Of a stretch of DNA of 64,000 bases, positions 8,872-18,600 are shown in pieces. Every line of letters starts with the position of its first letter. Position 1 is the stretch's first letter. Origin of the DNA: Pontibacter coccineus (lineage in GTDB: Bacteria > Bacteroidota > Bacteroidia > Cytophagales > Hymenobacteraceae); assembly GCF_030546575.1 (NCBI RefSeq), contig NZ_JAUOTN010000004.1:434001-498000 (forward strand), in the 5' to 3' direction. A program made the translations under genes and the position numbers. The notes below the pieces were generated by a model. That model was not told where the DNA came from and did not search any database. It saw only the letters and a program-made list of their open reading frames with translations.

Positions 8872-8943
8872 GCCGCGGCTATTGGGTGAGACACTCGCAG
8901 GAGCTGCGCACACTGCGAGGTCTGGGTCAGGTATAACGATACC

Positions 8944-9714
8944 CTATAAGGTCGGAAAAACAGGCGACAGCTTGTAGAGCACCGGCTTGCTGGGACTGGC
9001 ATCGAGCTGCAGACTGGCAATCTGGATGTTGAGCAGGTATAGCCCATCGTCCACCTGGTCCGGCACAAAGATCAGCTCGGTGATGGTGGCGCCGCAGCGG
9101 GTGTTTTTGGGGTACTGCCAGAAAGCATGATGACAAAGCAATTTGCCTTCGTCCAGTTCACGGTCCACAGAGGGCAGGTCGAGCAGCAGGTGCTGGATCC
9201 CTTTTTCGGCCAGGTATTGGCCAATCGTGTGCTCCAGGTAGGGTGGGTTCGTGCCGGAATAGTGGCGGGTGAGTTTCTTGTCTGTATTTGGCAGCGTGCG
9301 GATGACGAGCGCTTCGCACTTTATACCTTGCAGCCTGGCTTTCACATCCTCCAATAGCACCACTTCATCGCCGTTCTCTTGCTTTTGGGGAGTAACCGTG
9401 ATCAGCTGCGCTACGAACAGGAAGCGCTTCAGGCAGTTGTGGATGGTGGCGTGCTCGTCGGCGGAGATATGCCCATAGCACTCGGTGTGGGTGCCGTTGC
9501 CGTGCGGCGTCAGGTGCACACGCTTGTAATTGGTGCTGCCTCCTTCTGCCACGCTTCCCACAAAATCGCCTACCCGGATCACATCAAAAGCCACCGGCTC
9601 GGCCCAGAAGCACTCAGGCTGCGGTTGCCAGTTGTGCAGCGGCATCGAAATGTCCAGCGGCTGGGTCGGGTCGAAGGTATAGGGCTGGTCGCGGTATGTG
9701 ATGGAGGCTTGCAT
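8944..9714 (-). CDS. Cyclase-family (kynurenine formamidase-like) metal hydrolase
   Basis: This 256-aa protein of the cyclase / arylformamidase fold (PF04199 type) has the metal-binding segment HGNGTHTECYGH (H71, H76, E78, H82), matching the family HxGTHxDxPxH pattern with Glu in place of the first Asp. Family members hydrolyse amide or ester bonds, for example N-formylkynurenine, or act on unusual substrates. No other kynurenine-pathway gene is nearby, so the substrate is unknown. No signal peptide is seen, so it is probably cytoplasmic. It begins 3 bases after the stop of the STAS-like gene upstream and is surely co-transcribed with it. Confidence 0.82.
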   Translation of the reverse strand: MQASITYRDQPYTFDPTQPLDISMPLHNWQPQPECFWAEPVAFDVIRVGDFVGSVAEGGSTNYKRVHLTPHGNGTHTECYGHISADEHATIHNCLKRFLFVAQLITVTPQKQENGDEVVLLEDVKARLQGIKCEALVIRTLPNTDKKLTRHYSGTNPPYLEHTIGQYLAEKGIQHLLLDLPSVDRELDEGKLLCHHAFWQYPKNTRCGATITELIFVPDQVDDGLYLLNIQIASLQLDASPSKPVLYKLSPVFPTL

Positions 9715-9717
9715 AGC

Positions 9718-10137
9718 TTAACTGCTGTAACCCCGCAGCCAGCGCAGGGCATCAGCATCATTCGTAAAGTTTCTTACTTCGAAGGCCAACGCGCCCATTG
9801 CTTCTGCTCTGGTTATAGCAGCTTCAAACGAGAGCCTATTGAAAACATTTTCGGGCAGCACACGGGCCAGTTTTTTCACGCCCAGGTCCGAAAGTGACTT
9901 GTAGTAGGTAGTAGACAGCCACTCCTTGGTATGGGGCAGCAGCTTGCCAATGACCAGCGCATTCAGGAGCAGTTTATCATGCCCGGAATCCTCTAGAAAC
10001 TGGCCTAACTTTTCAGCAATCTCAAGCATCTCGTCATGCTCCACGGGGCGTAACCAGGTATTTGTCAGTATACCGTGCTCACGGTCTGTGGCAATCCGGC
10101 TGATGTCGTTCTGGTAAAGTGTTTCCAATAGCTGCAT
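9718..10137 (-). CDS. STAS/SpoIIAA-like small protein
   Basis: This 139-aa soluble protein has an alternating beta-alpha pattern typical of the SpoIIAA/STAS-like fold. There is an N-terminal strand region (DISRIATDREHGILTNTWLRP), a helix with EMLEIAEKLGQFLED, a strand around KLLLNALVIG, and a C-terminal helix DADALRWLRGY. Similar small proteins are common and uncharacterised in Cytophagales. A sensory or scaffolding role is only an inference. It lies between hemW (80-bp gap) and the cyclase gene (3-bp gap) on the same strand. Confidence 0.5.
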   Translation of the reverse strand: MQLLETLYQNDISRIATDREHGILTNTWLRPVEHDEMLEIAEKLGQFLEDSGHDKLLLNALVIGKLLPHTKEWLSTTYYKSLSDLGVKKLARVLPENVFNRLSFEAAITRAEAMGALAFEVRNFTNDADALRWLRGYSS

Positions 10138-10217
10138 AGTAGGTAGGGCACGGGGCTTTGTTCCGGCCTACTTCAAATCTACGAATAAATTTGATATATA
10201 GTATCCTGTGTATGTGG

Positions 10218-11345
10218 CTAGTCTGCCATGAGATCCAGGGTGATTTGGTCGGCAAGCAGCTTGCCCTTATCGGTCAGGTATAGCACATCCGACTCAACTA
10301 GGGCCAATCCTTTTTCAGTAAGCTGTTGCAGGTATAGCTGGTGTTGTGTTTGCACGTCGTGGCTATACCTGTCGCGCATCAGGTTCAGGTCGCAACCCCA
10401 TATGGTGCGGAGCGTGGTGAGCAGGTAGTCATTGGCCTGGTCGGCTGGGGTAAGCTCTTCTACCTCGGCAGGTATAGCGCCTTCAGCCAGGGCGGCGGTA
10501 TACTTCCGGTTGTTGGCGACATTATACTGGCGGCTGTGGCCGTTGAAGGAGTGCGCACTCGGGCCCACGCCCAGGTAATGCACTCCACGCCAGTAGTTGC
10601 TGTTGTGCTTCGACTCATGGCCGGGCTTGCTGAAGTTTGAGACCTCGTACTGCACATAGCCATGCGCCTTCATCTGCTCCAGCAGGATCTCGAACTGCTG
10701 CGCCGTGAACTCGTCCTCCGAAGGCTTAAAGGTGCCTTTTTTGCTCCAGCGCCCCAGGGCAGTGTCGGGTTCGATGGTCAGGGCGTAGCAGGAAACATGC
10801 TGCACGTTCAAGGAGAAGAGTGTTTCCAGGTCCTTCAGCCAGATGCTGTGGTCCGGCGCGGGTATGCCATAGATCAGGTCTACGGTGATGTTGTCGAAGC
10901 CGGCCGCCTGCGCGTCACGTACGCACTGCAGGCTCTCCGTCGCGTTGTGGGCACGGTTCATCAGGCGCAGGTGTGGCTCATGGAAGGACTGCAGCCCAAT
11001 GCTCAGGCGGTTTATACCTGCCGCTTTCAGCTCCTGCAGTTTCTCCGGCGACAGGTCATCGGGATTGGCTTCCAGTGTTATTTCTGCTTCCACCGAAACT
11101 ATAAATAAACCTTTGATGGTTTGCAGGAGAAGGTATAGCTCCGCCTGCGAGAGCAGTGAGGGGGTGCCGCCACCGAAATAGATGGTGCGTACCTCCTGTC
11201 CCTGCAGGTAGTCGCGACGCAGTTCCAGCTCCCGGGCAATGGCCTGTATGGTGGCTTCCTTATGCCCCATGGAAGTACTGAAGTGGAAGTCGCAGTAGTG
11301 GCAGGCCTGTTTGCAGAAGGGAATATGGAGGTAGATGCCGGACAA
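10218..11345 (-). CDS. hemW: Radical SAM heme chaperone HemW
   Basis: HemW is a radical-SAM protein, once annotated as oxygen-independent coproporphyrinogen oxidase, that delivers heme to target proteins. The cluster-binding motif is C11-x3-C15-x2-C18 followed by DF (PFCKQACHYCDF). The GGGTPSLL segment (about residues 58-65), which binds the SAM methionine, and the C-terminal HemN-type domain (about 280-375) are present. At 375 aa it is full length. It is the first gene of a three-gene minus-strand run. Confidence 0.93.
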   Translation of the reverse strand: MSGIYLHIPFCKQACHYCDFHFSTSMGHKEATIQAIARELELRRDYLQGQEVRTIYFGGGTPSLLSQAELYLLLQTIKGLFIVSVEAEITLEANPDDLSPEKLQELKAAGINRLSIGLQSFHEPHLRLMNRAHNATESLQCVRDAQAAGFDNITVDLIYGIPAPDHSIWLKDLETLFSLNVQHVSCYALTIEPDTALGRWSKKGTFKPSEDEFTAQQFEILLEQMKAHGYVQYEVSNFSKPGHESKHNSNYWRGVHYLGVGPSAHSFNGHSRQYNVANNRKYTAALAEGAIPAEVEELTPADQANDYLLTTLRTIWGCDLNLMRDRYSHDVQTQHQLYLQQLTEKGLALVESDVLYLTDKGKLLADQITLDLMAD

Positions 11346-11452
11346 GTTATTAATTGTTAAATTTCTTTAATTGTTAAATTGCTGATGGTTAAATTGTTGT
11401 TGAGCTCGTGCAATATGTGAAGGTATGATGCGAGAATCCGTTCGGGCAATTC

Positions 11453-11460
11453 TACCTTTG
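11453..11460 (+). promoter_or_regulatory. Possible -7 element for the Omp85-like gene
   Basis: TACCTTTG is an exact TAnnTTTG match, 97 bases before the start codon at 11557. No clear TTTG -33 box lies at the right distance. Confidence 0.35.
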
Positions 11461-11556
11461 CAGACTGGTTTGCAAGCACAGGCCTCATCAAGCACGGGCC
11501 TTATGTTAATAGAGAAACAATTTAGCCATTAAACAATTCAACCATTCAGAGTACAA

Positions 11557-13356
11557 ATGTACAAAATCGCGGTCTTAGTCTGGTGCTTATTCCTGTGGCT
11601 GCCCCTGGTGCAGGCGCAGGACAAGCCACCTGTGCCACCGCAGCAGCTACAGCCACCGGCGCCTAAGCTGGCTAACCAGGCAACGGCCGCGCTCCGGGTA
11701 TACACAGCGGGGCCTGACCGGCAGGTGCTCCGGCAGTACAATTACCGCACGCAGTTGACCGATACCGTGGAGGCGCGCAAGGAGGTAACGGCACTGGTGC
11801 ATCGTCTGCACCAAGATGCCTACCTGCTCGCGTCGGCCGACAGCTCTTACAAGCGCAATGATACGCTCCACGTGAAACTGCACATCGGCATGCGCTTCGA
11901 CTGGGCCGAACTGCGAAACGGCAACCTGAGCGAAGGTATATTGGTGGAGTCGGGTTTCCGGGAGAAGTTTTACCGCAACGTGCCCTTTAAGCCAGCCGAG
12001 TACGCCCGGCTGCAGCAGCGCATCCTCGACTACGCCGAGCGCAACGGCTATCCCTTCGCCTCCGTCTGGCTCGATTCCATTCAGATAAAAGACAACAAAA
12101 TATCGGCTGCTTTGATGGTGGAAAAAGCCTTTGTGGTCACCTACGATACACTGCAAGTAATGGGAGGAAGCAAAACACAACCCAAATTCCTGATGCGCTA
12201 CCTGCAGCTATACCCTGGCCAGCCTTACAACCAGGACCAGGTAGAAGCTTCGCAGCGCATGCTCACCACGCTGCCATACCTGAAGGTGGTGCGTCCGCCA
12301 CAGGTGCAGTTCCTGCGAGATAAGGCAAAAGTGATTTACTTCCTCGAAGACCGGCAGACGAGCCAGATCGATGGCGTAGTGGGCTTTCTGCCTGACCCGA
12401 GTCGCTCCGGCAACAAGCTGCTCATTACAGGTGAGGCCAACATGAACATCCGTAACATCAAAGGCAGCGGCAAGCAGTTGGGCTTGCAGTGGCGTCGGGT
12501 AAATAAAGGCTCCGTGATCCTGAACGGGGAGTACCTGCATCCCAACCTTTTCGGGACTCCTTTTGAGCTGGGCACGCGATTCGGACTGCTCAAACAGGAT
12601 TCCAGTTTCATTACCATACAACCACGGGTGCAGCTGGCCTACAACACCATCCGGTACGGGCGTTTCAGTGTGTTCACGGAGTGGCGTAACTCCCGCATCC
12701 TTTCTACGGCCAGTCCGCAAAGCCTACGGGCCCTCGATCTGGCTGATGCCCGCACCAACACCTACGGACTGAACTACCTATGGAACAACCTGGATGACTT
12801 CTATTTCCCGCGTAAGGGTCGCCTGGTAGAGCTGCAGCTGGCAGCAGGTCGCAAGAAGCTGTTGCGCAACCCTAAGTTGGAGAAGGAGTTTTACGACACC
12901 CTGGAGGTGAATACCACCCAGCTCAGTCTGGGCGTGCGTCTGGAGAACTTCTTCAGAGTGGGGAAAAACAGCGCCTTGCTGGCCCGAATCCGAGGCGAGG
13001 CACTGCTCAACGACCAGATCTTACTCAATGACATGTACCGCATTGGCGGACTGTCCTCCCTGCGGGGCTTCGACGAATACTTTTTCTTTGCCTCCACCTA
13101 CGGCATCGGCACGCTGGAGTACCGCCTGTTCACGGCCGAAGACTCCTATGTGCTGCTCTTCTACGACCAGGGCTATTACCGCAGCGACCTGGAGCAGTCG
13201 AAGACCGAAGGGCTGCCACTCGGGGTCGGCGGAGGCATCAGCTTCAGCACCGGCGCGGGAATTTTTCAATTGGTGTACTCTGTCGGGAAATCAGAGCAGC
13301 AGCCTATGTCGCTGAGAACCTCGAAGATACATTTCGGGATCACGAGTAAATTCTAG
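11557..13356 (+). CDS. Omp85/BamA-TamA-like outer membrane protein
   Basis: This 599-aa protein has a signal peptide (to about residue 21, LVQAQ) and a Pro/Gln-rich linker. A periplasmic part (about 60-265) resembles POTRA domains: strand-helix patterns such as RYLQLYPGQPYNQDQVEASQ, then a step to LPYLKVV. A C-terminal 16-strand barrel of the surface-antigen type follows. SSLRGFDEY near residue 500 is the conserved L6 RGF motif of Omp85 barrels. The protein is shorter than BamA, has few POTRA domains and has no bam neighbours, so it is more likely a TamA-like or specialised Omp85 member. It is monocistronic and followed by the initiator tRNA. Confidence 0.8.
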   Translation: MYKIAVLVWCLFLWLPLVQAQDKPPVPPQQLQPPAPKLANQATAALRVYTAGPDRQVLRQYNYRTQLTDTVEARKEVTALVHRLHQDAYLLASADSSYKRNDTLHVKLHIGMRFDWAELRNGNLSEGILVESGFREKFYRNVPFKPAEYARLQQRILDYAERNGYPFASVWLDSIQIKDNKISAALMVEKAFVVTYDTLQVMGGSKTQPKFLMRYLQLYPGQPYNQDQVEASQRMLTTLPYLKVVRPPQVQFLRDKAKVIYFLEDRQTSQIDGVVGFLPDPSRSGNKLLITGEANMNIRNIKGSGKQLGLQWRRVNKGSVILNGEYLHPNLFGTPFELGTRFGLLKQDSSFITIQPRVQLAYNTIRYGRFSVFTEWRNSRILSTASPQSLRALDLADARTNTYGLNYLWNNLDDFYFPRKGRLVELQLAAGRKKLLRNPKLEKEFYDTLEVNTTQLSLGVRLENFFRVGKNSALLARIRGEALLNDQILLNDMYRIGGLSSLRGFDEYFFFASTYGIGTLEYRLFTAEDSYVLLFYDQGYYRSDLEQSKTEGLPLGVGGGISFSTGAGIFQLVYSVGKSEQQPMSLRTSKIHFGITSKF

Positions 13357-13393
13357 CCGCTCACAATTTTTTTAAGGTTTTTAGTAACCAAAG

Positions 13394-13425
13394 CTTGCGT
13401 AGTAAGTATGTTTATACTACTTTTG
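13394..13425 (+). promoter_or_regulatory. Promoter of tRNA-fMet
   Basis: CTTG (13394-13397) and TACTTTTG (13418-13425) are 20 bases apart and fit the Bacteroidota promoter. The tRNA starts 15 bases downstream. Confidence 0.55.
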
Positions 13426-13439
13426 TAACACAATAACAG

Positions 13440-13512
<73 letters not shown>

Positions 13513-13517
13513 CCTAA

Positions 13518-13558
13518 AAAGAAGCCTGATTCAGAAATGAGTCAGGCTTCTTTGTTTT
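13518..13558 (+). terminator. Intrinsic terminator after tRNA-fMet
   Basis: AAAGAAGCCTGA (13518-13529) pairs with TCAGGCTTCTTT (13542-13553). The stem extends inward through a G-U and three more pairs, and GTTTTT follows. Confidence 0.85.
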
Positions 13559-13695
13559 TATTCCCTCAGTAGAGTTGGCTTGATCGTTTCTATCTGGTTG
13601 TTGGTGAACATTAGCTCGAAGTATCCAGCAAAGGAGCATCATCATATGTAGTAAAGTTACTATATTCGAAATATAATATATGATTCCTTTGCCAC

Positions 13696-15099
13696 ATGAC
13701 ACCAGCGCCATTCCGTTTTCTTCTCGCTGCCCTCCTGCTTATCCTCCTCACGCTGTTGTCGCCTAGCCGGAGCCATGCCGCTATAGCGAATCCAACAGGT
13801 ATAGCATGGGCTCCTCCTGCCACTCCGGGGGCTATCGCTGGATCTGCAAAGGTTTGTTCAGGTCAGGATCTCATCTACAGTGTGGAGGCCGTCGCGGGTG
13901 CTATTTCCTATACCTGGTTCGTGCCGAATAGCTGGGTAATTACTGCCGGGCAAGGGACCAGGCAACTAACTGTTACGGCGGGTAGTAATGGTGGCATCAT
14001 TAGCGTAAGAGCTGCAAATAACGATGGTGAAAGCGGAGCCCGCGAGCTGGAAGCTCAACTGGAAAAACCTCTTATACAGCCCAGCGCTATAGCTGGGCCT
14101 GCAAGCCTGTGTGCGGGAAGCCGTGTCAAGTACAAAGTTGAGGCAGCTCAAGGAGCCAGATCGTACACATGGAACATTCCGGCCGGGTGGGCGATTGTAT
14201 CAGGTCAGGGAACAACCGAAGTGGAGGTGGTGGCAGCTGCCGGAGGAGGAATAATACAGGTAATTGCCGCCAACTCATGCGGGCAGAGCACTTCATCCAG
14301 TTTAGCTGTCAGAGCCTACCCGCCTGTGAGTAATAACCAGGTGCAAAGCAACCAAGCGGTATGTGCTGGACAGCAACCGCAAACCTTGGCGGGCAGCGTT
14401 CCTTCCGGCGGCGAGAGTATCTATACCTATTTATGGGAAAGCAGTACAAAAGGTGCCGCCGAGGGGTTTATACCTGCAGCTGGCGCCAACAATCAGCAGA
14501 ACTACCCGCCGGGTGCCTTAACTGAAACCACCTGGTTTAGGCGCAAGGTGGTATCTGCAGATTGCCAGCACATCAGCGATGCCATCATGGTGAAAGTGCT
14601 GCCTGTCCCGGCAAAGCCGGCGATCGAGCAACTAGGCGATAAGGAGTTAAAGGCGTCTATGGCAGGAGCAGCGTACGAATGGTGGCTCAACGGGGTGTTG
14701 CTGGAGCAGCAGACGCAGATCATCACCATAGTAAAAGCGGGGACTTACACTGTGCGGGTACAAAATTCCGAGGGATGCTCTTCTGTTTTATCTGATGCGT
14801 TGGAAGTGGTGCAGCAAAAAGAGGAGGAAGATGTGCAGCCGGAAGAAGTTATTCCTGACGGAGTTAACATAGCACTGCGGCCAGGCGAAAGACAGCTGAT
14901 CTTGTCTTCTAAGGAAGCGCTGCCAAAGGCACTGCTGCTGATGACAGATCTTCAGGGGCGCGAGGTATACCGAAAAGAAATACTGCAGTTGAACAAACCA
15001 GTGGCGCTGGATTTAGGGCGATTACCTGATGGCATTTATATGCTCCTGCTCCACACACCCGACCAATACCTGAAAAAGAAAGTGCTGCTACAGCGATAG
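13696..15099 (+). CDS. Secreted PKD-like repeat protein with T9SS type A sorting domain
   Basis: This 467-aa protein has a signal peptide (to about residue 28, SRSHA). Two PKD-like modules (about 38-125 and 125-208) carry the pattern YTWxxPxxWxIxxGQGT. One repeat (about 210-302, ending TTWFRRKVVSADC) is of the kind found in the next gene, and a short Ig-like segment follows. The C-terminal 75 residues (QGREVYRKE, LPDGIYMLLLHT, then KKVLLQR) fit the T9SS type A signal, which targets cargo across the outer membrane for cleavage and surface attachment. Function is unknown, probably an adhesin or matrix protein. Inverted repeats GCAAAGGA/TCCTTTGC (13628-13635, 13685-13692) lie just before the start. 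Confidence 0.8.
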   Translation: MTPAPFRFLLAALLLILLTLLSPSRSHAAIANPTGIAWAPPATPGAIAGSAKVCSGQDLIYSVEAVAGAISYTWFVPNSWVITAGQGTRQLTVTAGSNGGIISVRAANNDGESGARELEAQLEKPLIQPSAIAGPASLCAGSRVKYKVEAAQGARSYTWNIPAGWAIVSGQGTTEVEVVAAAGGGIIQVIAANSCGQSTSSSLAVRAYPPVSNNQVQSNQAVCAGQQPQTLAGSVPSGGESIYTYLWESSTKGAAEGFIPAAGANNQQNYPPGALTETTWFRRKVVSADCQHISDAIMVKVLPVPAKPAIEQLGDKELKASMAGAAYEWWLNGVLLEQQTQIITIVKAGTYTVRVQNSEGCSSVLSDALEVVQQKEEEDVQPEEVIPDGVNIALRPGERQLILSSKEALPKALLLMTDLQGREVYRKEILQLNKPVALDLGRLPDGIYMLLLHTPDQYLKKKVLLQR

Positions 15100-15659
15100 A
15101 CGCAATAGTCTTCTTTCAGAAGAAAACGGAATGCTACTTTTCTTGCACATTTAATCCCGCACTAACGCGCCAGCTACCTAAAGCAAGCGGGCGTGTTTGA
15201 GAGATCGCGCAAGCTGTTGCTTCCATCCGGGGCTTATTGTCCAAGGTGGAGGAGGTCTCTTTATTTGTCCGGTTTATGTCAACAGCGGGTCATGGTTCTT
15301 GCATTTTGGACCTGACGCATACCTACCTGCTTACTCCCACCCTCTCTCAAATGCATTGCTCCGTCAGCTTAAATATTACTGCGTATATATTTGAACAGAA
15401 CTATACCTCTTGTCGTAAACAAAGGTCTTCTACTATGATGAACTATCGACGCAAAGCCTAAACATTAATGCACTTCATTTGTAAGCCAATTCCGGGAGTG
15501 AATATATCGACCACTAATTAGGGTATATATACTGTTATTTAATTGTTTTACTTATATTTAAGCACTATTTGCTTTAAAGTCATGCTCTGATAAATCATAA
15601 TGAAAGATTATATCGTTATAGTTTAGGCGCAGTCCAATTTCACCCTTAAAGCTTTCCTG
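15100..15659. other. Intergenic region, 560 bp
   Basis: The left half is of average composition and carries one CTATACCT copy near 15402. The right 170 bp are AT-rich and probably hold the promoter of the large secreted protein. Short frames here lack family features and I do not call them. No RNA or repeat was recognised. Confidence 0.4.
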
Positions 15660-18600
15660 ATGCGGTTCACTTCGTATAAGACTTTTACCTGGTTCTTGCT
15701 CTTACTCCTCGCCATAGTCCAGCAAGCGTCTGGAAGTGTGGCCGACTGCCCTTCTCCGACTGCGACAATAGACAATAATGTAAATGTATGCCTGGGTAGT
15801 CAGCCAGCGGTGATTACAGCAAACGCAACGTTTACAGTAACAACCTGGCAGTGGTACAAAGATGACGTGTTGATTGCCGGGGCCCCGAATGCCAACACCC
15901 TTTCCGTAAGCGAGCCCGGCTCCTACTACGCCATCGCTACACCTGCGCCCGGCGCCTGCGATAACACAACACCGCTACGCACCAATCCGGTTATTGTATC
16001 TGCAGCCCCTCCCGTTCCTACCATTGTTGTTGACCCTAACCGTCCCATCTGCTCTGGGCAGGAGTTCACCTTCAACGTGACCAACCTTTCGGATGCAGAC
16101 TATACGTTTGACTGGGACTTCGGCGACGGCAATGTAATAGCCAGAGGCACTGCGACCGTAAAACATAGCTATGAGAGTTTTGGAACAGGCGGTGCAGCCT
16201 TTGACGTGACAGTCATAGCCATCAGCAAGTCAGGCGGCTGCTCTTCTCCTACTGCCCGAGTTCCTGTATCGGTACAACAGCAGGCAGAGGTCTCTTATAC
16301 CATAGAGGGGAAAGACAAAGATGGGGAGGCCTTTGACCAGTGCCTTCCGGAAGAAGATGACCCTGCCGAAGCCGAAGTGCGCGCGGTGGTATCGAATCCG
16401 CAATCCCCGCAGCTTGGTAACATTAGAGAATACTTCATTACCTGGGGGCTTGGTGAAGACGAGGAAGAGCAGCGTGTCACTACTTTTCCTGTTGAAGGTC
16501 CCGTGTACGAAGAGCTGGGCGCTTACCCTATCCGGATCAGAGCGGTCAACAGCAACGGTTGCTCCACGATCTACGAAGAAGTATTCGAGTTTTTACAGAA
16601 GCCCAAAGCTGGCTTTAACCCTGCGAAAAACGACCCTGAAAAGCCTGCCGAAATAGAACCAGGTATAGGGTGTCGACCGGTTTATGTCACCATGACGGAG
16701 ACTGAGGAGACCGAGGACCAGGAGGCCAAGGAGTCTACAGGAGGTGGCCTGACCTACAAATGGGAAATAACGTCCCCGCCAGGCGTGAAGCCTTATGAGA
16801 TAGTAGAAGGCGGACTGGAGCAAAAAGACCTGAAGGTGTTGTTTTTTGACAATGGCGTATATCAGATAAAACTGACGGTTGAAAATGCCTGCGGTACAGA
16901 TGAGGCAACTGAAAGCGTAGTAGTAGGTTACCCGCAGGTGCAGCTACCGCCTGTAGGCCCGTTCTGCGGACCAGATGAGTTCTCCTTCAACAGTACTAAC
17001 TCCTTTTTTGATCGGAATTTTGGCAACGAGTTCACTGTGAGCTGGACAATTACGGCTCCAGACGGTTCTGTGTCGAATAGGACGGGGGAAGACCAGACGG
17101 TAAATTTTAACCAGATAGGCACCTGGCGGGTGCGGGTGCTTGGCGTGAACGAATGCGGCAGATCTGATTTCCAGGGGCCCACAGAACAGGAGGTTATTGT
17201 TTTGCCCCCGCTAACTACAGCGCCTACTGTGCCTACGCCTGCGCCAGCTTGTATCGGTGGTACTACTACCTTGCGTGCCTCCGGGCCGGTAGCTGGCCTC
17301 ATTTATCGCTGGTATACAGAGCCTAGCGGAGGTACCCCAATATTTGAGGGCGCGCAATTTACGACGCCGCCACTTAGCTCCACCACCAACTTTTACGTGG
17401 AAGGTGTCAATTCAAATCAATGCGTAAGTCCGCGTGCCACGGTTGTGGTGAATGTGGTGCCAGGTATAGCCGATAATACCATCACCGGAGACCAGGGTAT
17501 CTGTGTAGGCGATCGTCCTGCAACACTGGAGGGAAGCGAGCCAACAGGAGGCAGTAACACGAACTATACCTATACCTGGGAAATCAGCACGACCAGCGCA
17601 GATGATGGCTTTACGGCAGCTTCCGGAGTAAACAACAACCAGGACTACAGCCCGGAGGCGATCAGCGCCACGACCTGGTTCCGGCGTGTCGTTCGGCAGG
17701 GAGATTGTGAGCCAAGCATCAGTAATGTCATACAGATACAAACGGTGCCGCGTGTCGAGAATAATACCATCAGCTCCAACCAGGAGATATGCGGCGGCGA
17801 AGTGCCAGCCCAACTAGTTGGCTCAAAGCCTACAGGGGGTAGCGGAGAACCTTATACCTACCTTTGGGAAGAGAGTACAACGGGTCCTAATACTGGATTT
17901 GTGACGGCTGCAGGCAACAGTGCCGGTGAGAACTATACCTTCGCGTCCGCCCTATCTCAGGATACATGGTACAGAAGATCGGTTACGTCAGGAGGCTGTA
18001 CAGTAGTGTCAGAGGCAATCAAGATTTCTGTTTTTCCGGCCCTGGCCAACAACACCATCACAGCGCCCACCCAGGACGAATGCTCAGGTGCTGCGCCTGG
18101 GGCTATCACGGGTTCTGCCCCATCTGGCGGCAGCGGTAACTATACCTACGAATGGCTTACAAGCAGTACAGGTACGGCCGGTAGTTTCGTGCCAGCGCCG
18201 GGTACTAACAACCAGCAAAGCTATACCCCAGGCGCTATTACGCAAAACACCTTCTTCCAGCGCGTGGTGCGATCCGGCCAGTGCACACCTAACGAAAGCA
18301 ATGTGGTCGAGATACGCATACGGCCTGCTATAACAGGCAACGCTGTTTCAGCAGCACAGCAGATCTGCTCAGGCACACAGCCGGCTCCTTTAACGGGCAC
18401 CACGCCTTCTGGTGGCAGCGGTGGATTTACGTATCGTTGGGAGAGTAGCATCAGCGGGCCGAGTGCGGGCTTCAATCCGGCGCCTGGTCAGAATACGGGT
18501 GCGGGATATGCTCCTCCTGTGCTCACCCGCGATACCTGGTTCCGCCGGGTGGCCATTTCGGCCGGTTGTGAGAATCCCTCAGAGGCAGTGCTGATCTCGA

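Noticed and set aside
8799..9068. Frame encoding a Pro-Ile repeat across the GGTATA array
   Set aside because: It is simply the translation of the microsatellite and overlaps the well-supported cyclase gene.
15237..15461. Short ORFs in the 15.1-15.66 kb gap
   Set aside because: No ribosome site, family motif or terminator supports them, and they overlap each other in different frames.
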